Source of the DNA: Christensenella sp. UBA6345
Lineage (GTDB): Bacteria > Bacillota > Clostridia > Christensenellales > UBA1242
Direction of reading: 5' to 3'
Length of the DNA: 5,934 bases
Assembly (NCBI GenBank): GCA_002437945.1
Contig: DJSB01000020.1
Location: 1 to 5,934, forward strand
The notes beneath the pieces are model-generated. The model worked only from the letters and a program-made list of their open reading frames with translations, was not told where the DNA came from and searched no databases. Position numbers and translations under genes: made by a program. This document shows, piece after piece, positions 1 through 5,227 of the stretch. Numbering within the stretch: the first letter of the stretch is position 1; each line of letters begins with the position of its first letter.

Positions 1-78
1 CGCTCTGACACCGCAGCATATAATATAGATAAATAATATAAAGAAATAAAAGTATGGATTAAATACTGTAGTAGATAA

Positions 79-167
79 AGAGCGGGAGAATGTGCCAAGT
101 CGAAGACTTGAGTGCACAATACGATAAGGGGTCCCCGCAATTTATAATTGTGGGGTAAGGTCGCTCT
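79..167. other. Folding core of repeat unit 1: closing stem with two hairpins
   Basis: AGAGCG at 79-84 pairs with CGCTCT at 162-167 and encloses two hairpins. The first has TGTGC (91-95) with GCACA (114-118), then CAAGTC (96-101) with GACTTG (105-110), a GAA triloop and a three-base AGT bulge. The second pairs 133-142 (CCCCGCAATT) with 146-155 (AATTGTGGGG), ten pairs including one G-T, closed by a TAT triloop. A rival pairing exists between GCGGG (82-86) and CCCGC (134-138), which would break both the closing stem and the second hairpin. The fold is read from complementarity alone; strand, expression and role are not known. I do not recognise any riboswitch or housekeeping RNA consensus in it. 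Confidence 0.6.
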
Positions 168-240
168 GACACCGCAGCATATAATATAGATAAATAATAT
201 AAAGATGTAAAAGTATGTGGTTAAATGCTGTAGTAGATAA

Positions 241-330
241 AGAGCGGGAGAATGTGCCAAGTCGAAGACTTGAGTGCACAAATACGATAAGGGTCCCCCG
301 CAATTTATAATTGTGGGGTAGGGTCGCTCT
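241..330. other. Folding core of repeat unit 2
   Basis: This is the second copy of the same fold: closing stem AGAGCG (241-246) with CGCTCT (325-330), the GAA-capped hairpin in the same order, and the second hairpin at 296-318 with a TAT triloop. The hairpin bases are identical to unit 1, and the differences (an extra A near 281, a shifted T in the G/C run, one A to G near 321) fall outside the paired positions. That pattern is consistent with, though not proof of, selection on structure. An upstream pair CAGCAT (175-180) with ATGCTG (225-230) is perfect here but has a C-A mismatch in unit 1. Confidence 0.55.
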
Positions 331-420
331 GACACCTTAACAGACATTATCTTTAACCAAAATTAATATACTATAAATTGTAAAAATTATCAAGTTATTT
401 TAAAATTTTTGATACATATA

Positions 421-449
421 TTGTTAGATTATTGCTCATACTATATTAT
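421..449 (+). promoter_or_regulatory. Putative sigma-A promoter of the zinc-ribbon gene
   Basis: TTGTTA (421-426) and TATTAT (444-449) are separated by 17 bases, about 25 bases before the start codon. An overlapping TATAAT at 447-452 gives a 20-base spacer and is less likely. The region is very AT-rich, so chance matches are common. The rest of 337-473, between the repeat array and the gene, shows nothing else I can support. Confidence 0.45.
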
Positions 450-473
450 AATTTTTAAAAGGAGAATAAATAT

Positions 474-617
474 ATGTCACAAATCATTAAAACAGGCGAA
501 AAACCAGGAAATGGTACTTATGTATGTACTAATTGTGGACAAGAAATTAGTGTAGGGGAATATGATAAAGTTCCACCATGTCCTAGATGTTCTAATAATG
601 AATTTACTGAAAAGTAA
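474..617 (+). CDS. Small zinc-ribbon protein, 47 residues
   Basis: This short gene encodes a 47-residue protein with four cysteines in two CxxC knuckles: C18 and C21 (CTNC), then C36 and C39 (CPRC), spaced like a rubredoxin or zinc-ribbon fold that binds one zinc ion. The surrounding residues (GTYVCTNCGQEI, then VPPCPRCSNNEF) match the family of tiny clostridial 'zinc ribbon-containing' proteins related to the C-terminal knuckle of DUF1451. No catalytic function is known for that family; a nucleic-acid or protein contact role is inference. The start ATG is supported by AAAAGGAG (457-464) nine bases upstream. It has no signal peptide or membrane segment, so it should be cytoplasmic. It is a single-gene unit with its own terminator directly downstream, and it is the first gene after the tandem repeat array. 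Confidence 0.9.
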   Translation: MSQIIKTGEKPGNGTYVCTNCGQEISVGEYDKVPPCPRCSNNEFTEK

Positions 618-653
618 ACTATATTTATCAAGTTACGCTATTTGGCGTTAATT

Positions 654-682
654 AAAGTCAGTGTGAAAACACTGACTTTTTT
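654..682 (+). terminator. Rho-independent terminator of the zinc-ribbon gene
   Basis: An 11-bp perfect stem, AAAGTCAGTGT (654-664) with ACACTGACTTT (669-679), is capped by a GAAA tetraloop and followed by further T residues. It lies 36 bases after the zinc-ribbon stop codon. Confidence 0.93.
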
Positions 683-740
683 ATATCTTTTGTTATTACA
701 ATAATTACAATTTGTTAGGTGTTTTTAATAATAGTGCATA

Positions 741-770
741 TTGACATTATTGACATTTTGGAGTTATAAT
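741..770 (+). promoter_or_regulatory. Consensus sigma-A promoter with duplicated -35 motif
   Basis: A perfect TTGACA (741-746) and a perfect TATAAT (765-770) are 18 bases apart. A second TTGACA (750-755) lies inside the spacer because ATTGACATT is repeated head to tail (740-748 and 749-757). Only the first copy has a usable spacing. Transcription would begin near 777, leaving a leader of about 20 bases before the ATG at 799. Confidence 0.8.
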
Positions 771-789
771 AATAGAAAGAAAATTTGTG

Positions 790-795
790 GGTGAT
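790..795 (+). promoter_or_regulatory. Ribosome-binding site that decides the start of the next gene
   Basis: GGTGAT pairs with the end of 16S rRNA (complement of AGGAGGTGAT) and sits three bases before ATG 799. The same GGTGA-type site at the same spacing precedes the thymidine kinase gene. An in-frame GTG at 787 overlaps this region and has no Shine-Dalgarno sequence of its own. Confidence 0.7.
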
Positions 796-798
796 AAT

Positions 799-1644
799 AT
801 GTTTGAATTTTTTAAAAGAAGAAAAAAATCTAAAGCCGTTATTGGTGAAATTGAAGATGATGAATTAGTTGATAATACTCAATCTAGTAAGACTGTAACA
901 GAAAAACAATCTACCAGCGAACAAAGTTTTCAACCAGTTTATACTTTAGAGAAACCTGTATCTGAAGTAAAAGAAAAATCTCTAGAAGAAAAAGCAATCG
1001 AAATGATAAAAAATTCTTCACTTAATAAATATTATGTTTTGATGGAAAAGACTGTTGGTAAAAAGAGTGCACTTGAACTTGTAAGTGGTATTGATAAAGG
1101 TATTGCACAAATATTTAACGAATGTGAGATTAAAATTGCCGGCAACGAAGATGGTGCTACCAGAATGGGTTATGCAAAGAAAGCATTTGACTATATAGTT
1201 AATAATGTTGAATATGATCCTATCTTGACACAGTTTATGAGATTAGCCAACGATAAAATATACCATGAAGATATTAATAGAGAGATATTAAAAGAAGTAT
1301 CTTACGAACTTTACAATCGTTCAGGTACTTGTTTGGCAGATAGTTGTGTAGTTGCATATATGTTTGAAAAAATTGGACTAGACGCAACTGTTATTGGTAT
1401 GGGTAACCATGCAATGGTAGAAGTTAATGCTAATGGTAAAAAATTGTATTGCGATAGCGTTTATGAAAGAGCCATTGTTAAAGGAATTGATAAAAATGCG
1501 ATTGCACAAGGAAAGGGTAAAGGATCTGGATTTATGCAAGACAGTACTCTTATGACTGATCGTAATTACCATAGAGATTTTGCTTTTCCAAAAATGTCAC
1601 AACTTTTCCAAGCCAATATTATGCATGAAGAGAATATTAGATAA
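799..1644 (+). CDS. Transglutaminase-like (papain-fold) domain protein, cytoplasmic
   Basis: The 281-residue protein starts with a basic patch (MFEFFKRRKKSK) and an acidic, low-complexity linker to about residue 65. A helical region follows, then a transglutaminase-like core. Before the core is the typical helix ending YIVNNVEYDP (about 133-142). The core shows the three catalytic positions in family order: Cys178 in SGTCLADS, His204 in GNHAMVEV, and Asp219 in LYCDSVYE. In this superfamily the triad serves cross-linking, amidase or protease reactions; which one applies here cannot be told. No signal peptide or membrane helix is visible, so unlike many bacterial relatives it is probably intracellular, or attached through its charged N-terminus. 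ATG 799 is preferred over GTG 787 because it has the ribosome-binding site. The gene stands alone behind a strong promoter and faces the glycosyltransferase gene across a shared terminator. The exact function is unknown. Confidence 0.8.
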   Translation: MFEFFKRRKKSKAVIGEIEDDELVDNTQSSKTVTEKQSTSEQSFQPVYTLEKPVSEVKEKSLEEKAIEMIKNSSLNKYYVLMEKTVGKKSALELVSGIDKGIAQIFNECEIKIAGNEDGATRMGYAKKAFDYIVNNVEYDPILTQFMRLANDKIYHEDINREILKEVSYELYNRSGTCLADSCVVAYMFEKIGLDATVIGMGNHAMVEVNANGKKLYCDSVYERAIVKGIDKNAIAQGKGKGSGFMQDSTLMTDRNYHRDFAFPKMSQLFQANIMHEENIR

Positions 1645-1710
1645 TTAATTTTCATTAGAAATATATTAAAATATATACTAAATTAATATAACATTTTTGT
1701 AGTATTGTTA

Positions 1711-1744
1711 AAAAACTGTAAGTTTAACCGCTTACAGTTTTTTT
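1711..1744. terminator. Bidirectional terminator between convergent genes
   Basis: A perfect 12-bp stem, AAAAACTGTAAG (1711-1722) with CTTACAGTTTTT (1731-1742), has an eight-base loop. Rightward it ends in seven T residues and terminates the transglutaminase-like gene. Leftward the A run gives five U residues and can terminate the glycosyltransferase gene, whose stop codon begins five bases beyond the stem. Confidence 0.92.
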
Positions 1745-1746
1745 AT

Positions 1747-2811
1747 TTAACTATTAAATATCTTGTCATTATTAATAACTATAGGATTATTAGGTTTTAA
1801 GTGTTTGGCTTTAATATGAAATTCCTTTGATTTTTCATAGTTGCCACTATAATAGTAACATACACATAGTTGAAGATAAGGTAAAAAATCATAGCATTCT
1901 TCTAGTACAAAACCACCACTTTTAGTGGGCTTTTCACATTGTGTGGCTAAAGTATAGTAATATATAGCCGAATAATAATTATTATCTATTAAATATAAAT
2001 TGCCGATTTCACATAAAATCTCTGCTCTAGGTGTGTCATAGTAGAAACTTGAAAAAAGTGATTTAAGTGCATTTTCTTTTTGGTTAAGACACTGGTAGCA
2101 TTTTGATAAATTAAGGCAGGCTTCAATATAGTTTTCTTTATAACCATTAGTAGTAGACAGAAATTTTTTAAATATATTAATGGCTTTTCTGTACTTGTTG
2201 TTAAAGTATAATTCTCTAGCATAGTAGAATAATTGTCTGGGCTTAAGTTGAACTTTTGATTTAACTAGATTGTCATATATCTTTAAGTTTCTACCACTTG
2301 AAGTGTGGGTAGATGGTTTTCTGTGTTCAATTTTAATGTCGTAGTATACTATATTCCCCCAAGGAGTTATGGCTTCATGTACAGGATCTTCCCATGTTGG
2401 ATTGGCACTTGCTTTTAGTATACGTTCTCGATAATAGGTGAATACAGGTTGATTATTTTCATCGAAAGATATTGCGTATTTTAACATAACCACATCTATT
2501 TTTTCATTTAACACTTGTTTAAGTAGTTTAAGTTTTTCTAATTCGGGCTCGGGTATAACGTCGTCTGCATCTAGCCACATAATATAGTCACAAGTGTTTT
2601 TTGAAAAAGAATAATTTCTGGCTTTAGCAAAATCGTCCACCCATTCATAACTGTATACTTTATCGGTGTATTTTTTTGCTATATTTATGGTATTGTCCGT
2701 GCTACCTGTGTCGACTATTATTATCTCATCAAACAACGTGGCACAACTATTTAAACATCTACCCAATACATCTTCTTCATTTTTTACTATCATACACAAA
2801 CTTAAAGTCAT
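1747..2811 (-). CDS. Family 2 glycosyltransferase with C-terminal TPR-like repeats
   Basis: The 354-residue protein has an N-terminal GT-A fold of the GT2 family: SLCMIVKNEE (4-13) for nucleotide binding, VDTGSTDNT (33-41), the AKARN element (62-66) and the DAD metal-binding triplet (81-83, in WLDADD). VHEAI (144-148) and H163 lie where the acceptor site is expected. The second half, about 193-340, is helical with TPR-like pairs (ARELYFNNKYRKAINIF, GNLYLIDNNYYSAIYYY, CYYYSGNYEKSKEF). GT2 plus TPR is the layout of SunS-type and related Bacillota glycosyltransferases, which transfer sugars to peptides or surface polymers. The donor and acceptor here are unknown, and no precursor-peptide, transporter or polysaccharide genes sit beside it, so a SunS-like role is only a possibility. 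It has no membrane segment. The Shine-Dalgarno site is weak (AGTGAG, on the minus strand). It is a single gene, convergent with its left neighbour and divergent from tdk. Confidence 0.9.
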   Translation of the reverse strand: MTLSLCMIVKNEEDVLGRCLNSCATLFDEIIIVDTGSTDNTINIAKKYTDKVYSYEWVDDFAKARNYSFSKNTCDYIMWLDADDVIPEPELEKLKLLKQVLNEKIDVVMLKYAISFDENNQPVFTYYRERILKASANPTWEDPVHEAITPWGNIVYYDIKIEHRKPSTHTSSGRNLKIYDNLVKSKVQLKPRQLFYYARELYFNNKYRKAINIFKKFLSTTNGYKENYIEACLNLSKCYQCLNQKENALKSLFSSFYYDTPRAEILCEIGNLYLIDNNYYSAIYYYTLATQCEKPTKSGGFVLEECYDFLPYLQLCVCYYYSGNYEKSKEFHIKAKHLKPNNPIVINNDKIFNS

Positions 2812-2911
2812 AACATCTCACTTTTTACTTTTTAATTAGTGTATGATTATTATTAAATGTTGGTTAAAATAACTAATGATTATTTATTTTATATTTTTTA
2901 ACAATTTTATT

Positions 2912-2939
2912 TTGAAATTTTAAATAATTGTTTTATGAT
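2912..2939 (+). promoter_or_regulatory. Putative sigma-A promoter of tdk-mscL
   Basis: TTGAAA (2912-2917) and TATGAT (2934-2939) are 16 bases apart, each one mismatch from consensus. The tdk ribosome-binding site AAAGGTGA (2955-2962) and ATG at 2966 follow at normal distances. A clear promoter for the divergent glycosyltransferase gene was not found in this intergenic region; TTAACC-18-TACACT on the minus strand is a weak candidate only. Confidence 0.6.
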
Positions 2940-2965
2940 ATTACAGAAAATTTTAAAGGTGAATT

Positions 2966-3538
2966 ATGTCGAAATTATATTTTAAGTATGGACCTATGGG
3001 TTGCAGTAAAAGTGCACAAGCATTAATGTGCAGATTTAATTATATACAAAAAGGTTATAAGGTTTTACTTATTAAGCCTAGTCTAGACACTAGAGACAAT
3101 GAAAATAATGTGACTTATATTAAATCACGTATAGGTTTAAAGGCTGAATGCATTACATTTAGACCAGATGAAAGTGTTATGGAACTATATAATAAGCATA
3201 AAGATAGCGATGTTGTAATCGTAGATGAATGCCAGTTTGCGACTAAAAAGCAAATTGAAGAGTTAAGAGATATAGCCGAAATAATTCCAGTAATTTGCTA
3301 TGGATTAAAAACAAATTTTAAAACCGAACTTTTTGAAGGCAGTAAAAGGCTACTTGAATTAAGTGATAGCATTACTGAATTAAAATCTATCTGTAAATGT
3401 GGACATAAAGCCATAATTAATGCTAGAATAGTAAATGGAAAAGTCGTTACTGATGGTGCAGAAATTGTAATCGGTGGTGACGAAACATATGAAGCAATGT
3501 GTTATAGTTGCTTTAAAAAACAAAGGGAGCAGAACTAA
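2966..3538 (+). CDS. tdk: Thymidine kinase (type II, E. coli-like)
   Basis: This enzyme phosphorylates thymidine (and deoxyuridine) with ATP to give dTMP, the entry step of thymidine salvage in the cytoplasm. The 190-residue length is normal for the family. The P-loop is GPMGCSKS (9-16), with CSK where textbook members have SGK or AGK; Lys15 is kept. The catalytic Glu88 lies in VDECQF (86-91). Four zinc-binding cysteines are present: C143 and C145 (CKCG), C179 and C182 (CYSC). The thymidine-binding segment VIGGDETY (168-175) precedes the second cysteine pair. CYGLKTNF (111-118) is also a family hallmark. The start is supported by AAAGGTGA three bases upstream. Its stop TAA overlaps the mscL ATG by one base (TAATG), so the two are co-transcribed and probably translationally coupled. 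No functional link between the two products is known. Confidence 0.97.
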   Translation: MSKLYFKYGPMGCSKSAQALMCRFNYIQKGYKVLLIKPSLDTRDNENNVTYIKSRIGLKAECITFRPDESVMELYNKHKDSDVVIVDECQFATKKQIEELRDIAEIIPVICYGLKTNFKTELFEGSKRLLELSDSITELKSICKCGHKAIINARIVNGKVVTDGAEIVIGGDETYEAMCYSCFKKQREQN

Positions 3539-4191
3539 TGAAAAAATTTTTTAGTGAATTTAAGGCTTTTATAAGTCGTGGCAACATAGTTGATATGGCT
3601 GTCGGCGTTATTATAGGTAGTGCCTTTAGTGCCATAGTTACAGCACTTACCAACAAAATAATTATGCCATTTATTAATCTTCTATTGTCTATAGGTGGTG
3701 AGAATGGATTAGAAAAAGCATATACATTCTTAAAGAAAGTATATGATACCAATGGCCAATTGGATTTAACAAAGAGTATTTACATTGACTGGGGTGCATT
3801 TATTACTGCCATAATCAATTTCTTTATTATCGCTTTTGTATTGTTCTTGGTATTAAAGGCTGCTATGAAAGCCAATAGTATATTTAAGGACGCTGTAGAT
3901 GAAGTAAGCAATAAAGAAAAGAAAATTCAACGTAAACGTGCTAGAAAAATTGCTAAAGCAGAAAAACGTAATTATTTTACAGTTTTAGCAGAGATACAAG
4001 CAGAAGATAAAAAGATTGCTGAAGAAAAAGCAAAACTTGAAAAAGAAGAAAAAGAAAGAAAAGATGCTGAAGAGAAATTGGCACACCCATCTACAGAAGA
4101 ATTGTTGTTGCAAATAAGAGATTTATTAAAAGAAAATGCTCAACTTAAACAAGAAGTTGTGACTACAGGAAAAAAGAAATCTAATAAGTAA
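3538..4191 (+). CDS. mscL: Large-conductance mechanosensitive channel with charged insertion
   Basis: MscL forms a homopentameric membrane channel that opens under high membrane tension to release solutes during hypo-osmotic shock. The N-terminal helix and first membrane segment are canonical: FISRGNIVDMAVGVIIG (11-27), continuing to MPFINLLL (43-50). A periplasm-side loop of about 33 residues follows, then the second membrane helix (about 86-108, WGAFITAIINFFIIAFVLFL). Usual family members are about 130-150 residues; this one is 217. The extra length is a highly charged helix-forming stretch (about 111-180), first basic (KKIQRKRARKIAKAEKR), then rich in Glu and Lys with coiled-coil character. 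It is placed between the second membrane helix and the conserved C-terminal bundle helix (PSTEELLLQIRDLLKENAQ, 184-202). The start has GGGAG (3525-3529) eight bases upstream. It is the last gene of the tdk operon. Confidence 0.96.
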   Translation: MKKFFSEFKAFISRGNIVDMAVGVIIGSAFSAIVTALTNKIIMPFINLLLSIGGENGLEKAYTFLKKVYDTNGQLDLTKSIYIDWGAFITAIINFFIIAFVLFLVLKAAMKANSIFKDAVDEVSNKEKKIQRKRARKIAKAEKRNYFTVLAEIQAEDKKIAEEKAKLEKEEKERKDAEEKLAHPSTEELLLQIRDLLKENAQLKQEVVTTGKKKSNK

Positions 4192-4193
4192 TT

Positions 4194-4240
4194 AAAAAAA
4201 GATATATTAGTTATTAATTATTCTAATATATCTTTTTTTT
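4194..4240. terminator. Bidirectional terminator between mscL and the hydrolase gene
   Basis: A perfect 17-bp stem pairs 4194-4210 with 4223-4239 around a 12-base AT loop. The A run on the left arm and T run on the right arm provide U tails for both directions. It begins three bases after the mscL stop codon and ends five bases before the stop codon of the convergent hydrolase gene. Confidence 0.94.
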
Positions 4241-4244
4241 ATGT

Positions 4245-5222
4245 TTATTTAATTTTAAATACCGATTTAATAAACTTGGACAATTCATCGGTAGCAAGAC
4301 TACTTTCTTCGAAGAAATCGCCTAGTATCATATACGCATGAAAACAATTTTTGTTGGTTACTAGTTTAGTGCGTACATGGGCTTCTTTAAGTTGTCGATA
4401 ACAAGTTAGTGAGTCGCTATACAATACTTCATCTTCACATACATTAATAAATGTAGGTGGTAGTCCTTTAAGGTCTGCATATATAGTAGACACAAGGGGA
4501 TTATATAACTTTTCTAGGTTGTTGTTGGTTAAATCATTACCGAAGATGTATCCACGTGCCATATATTCTAATTGTTTTTTTGATAATGATACATCACTTT
4601 CCGCACAAGTAACATAACTTTCTCCAGATTGTGTAAGGTCTAGATAAGGTGATGCTAAAAAACACATTTTTGGCATAGGTATGTGTTCTTCTCTTAACTT
4701 AAGAAGTAATGCTATACAGAAATTGCCACCGGCAGATTCACCGCCCAAAATTATTTTTTTAGGGCTATGAGTCTTGATTATTTCTTTATATACATTAACT
4801 ATCTGATTAAGTGAATAAGGGAATACGGCTTCAGGAGATAGAGTATAGTCTACTGCAATGGTCGATAATCCAAAACGTTGACTTAAGGCTTTAATTAGAT
4901 ATGTTCCTTGTTCTGGGAAACCGCCTACAAAGCCACCACCATGAATGTAAAAATATAGTAAGTCACTATCTTTAGGAGTGTCTTTGTAGAATTTTAATTT
5001 AAGGCGTGGCTTAAATTGTAGACAATGTACATTGGCTATATAGGTGTGCTCGGTAGTAAGTTCACGCATGGCGAATCTTTTAATACCATTAGGTACATTT
5101 CTAGATTTGTTATTAATTTCTAACACATCGTATATCGAATTGGAAATAATGTCTGCTTTTTTCGCATCTGCATTTTTCTTAATTCTTAATACTTTGCGGG
5201 TAAGTTCCATTTTTAAACTCAT
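4245..5222 (-). CDS. Alpha/beta hydrolase of the hormone-sensitive-lipase family
   Basis: The 325-residue protein is a cytoplasmic serine hydrolase of the HSL (bacterial lipolytic family IV) type, expected to cleave carboxyl esters of short or medium acyl chains. It shows the oxyanion-hole motif HGGG (94-97, in YFYIHGGGFVGG), then VDYTLSPE (124-131, equivalent to the usual DYRLAPE), the nucleophile elbow GESAG with Ser163 (161-165), Asp264 in VCEDEVLYSD and His295 in CFHAY. The complete triad suggests an active enzyme; its natural substrate is unknown. The first about 60 residues form a helical cap region typical of the family. There is no signal peptide. The gene begins five bases after the dtd stop codon, so its weak ribosome-binding site (AAAGAGA, at 5240-5234 on the minus strand) lies inside the dtd coding end and translational coupling is likely. 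A second ATG four codons in has no better site. Confidence 0.93.
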   Translation of the reverse strand: MSLKMELTRKVLRIKKNADAKKADIISNSIYDVLEINNKSRNVPNGIKRFAMRELTTEHTYIANVHCLQFKPRLKLKFYKDTPKDSDLLYFYIHGGGFVGGFPEQGTYLIKALSQRFGLSTIAVDYTLSPEAVFPYSLNQIVNVYKEIIKTHSPKKIILGGESAGGNFCIALLLKLREEHIPMPKMCFLASPYLDLTQSGESYVTCAESDVSLSKKQLEYMARGYIFGNDLTNNNLEKLYNPLVSTIYADLKGLPPTFINVCEDEVLYSDSLTCYRQLKEAHVRTKLVTNKNCFHAYMILGDFFEESSLATDELSKFIKSVFKIK

Positions 5223-5227
5223 AAGTA

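Larger units (their letters stand above)
1..336. repeat. Tandem array of a ~162-bp structured repeat, open to the left
   Basis: This gene-free stretch is a direct tandem repeat. Bases 1-12 (CGCTCTGACACC) are the tail of a unit lying mostly outside the window; 13-173 and 174-336 are two full units of 161 and 163 bp, each starting GCAGCATATAATATAG and ending CGCTCTGACACC. Similarity stops exactly after 336. The copies are nearly identical except for a variable patch in the AT-rich first third (about 43-65 against 204-227), a one-base insertion near 281, two changes in a G/C run (about 131-132 against 293-294) and one change before the closing stem (158 against 321). I chose this phasing because the folding core is then complete in each unit. 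I see no convincing reading frame. There are no short repeat/spacer alternations, so this is not CRISPR. The function is unknown; a small structured RNA, a single-strand DNA element or an interspersed repeat are all possible. Confidence 0.93.

Noticed and set aside
1..336. CRISPR array
   Set aside because: The repeat unit is about 162 bp with the whole unit conserved. There are no short repeats alternating with unique spacers and no cas genes.
1..336. Known riboswitch or T-box leader in tandem
   Set aside because: None of the conserved motifs I know (T-box AGGGTGG, SAM, TPP, glycine, c-di-GMP, THF, ydaO and others) can be found, and the array is separated from the next gene by its own promoter region.
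787..801. GTG 787 as start of the transglutaminase-like gene
   Set aside because: No Shine-Dalgarno sequence precedes it and it would lie only about ten bases from the predicted transcription start, whereas ATG 799 has GGTGAT at proper spacing.
1378..1572. 64-residue minus-strand frame
   Set aside because: It lies antisense inside the catalytic core of the transglutaminase-like gene and has no family resemblance.
1989..2222. 77-residue minus-strand frame
   Set aside because: It is a same-strand alternative frame within the TPR region of the glycosyltransferase gene.
3513..3752. 79-residue minus-strand frame
   Set aside because: It is antisense to the start of mscL; the hydrophobic look comes from the first MscL membrane segment.
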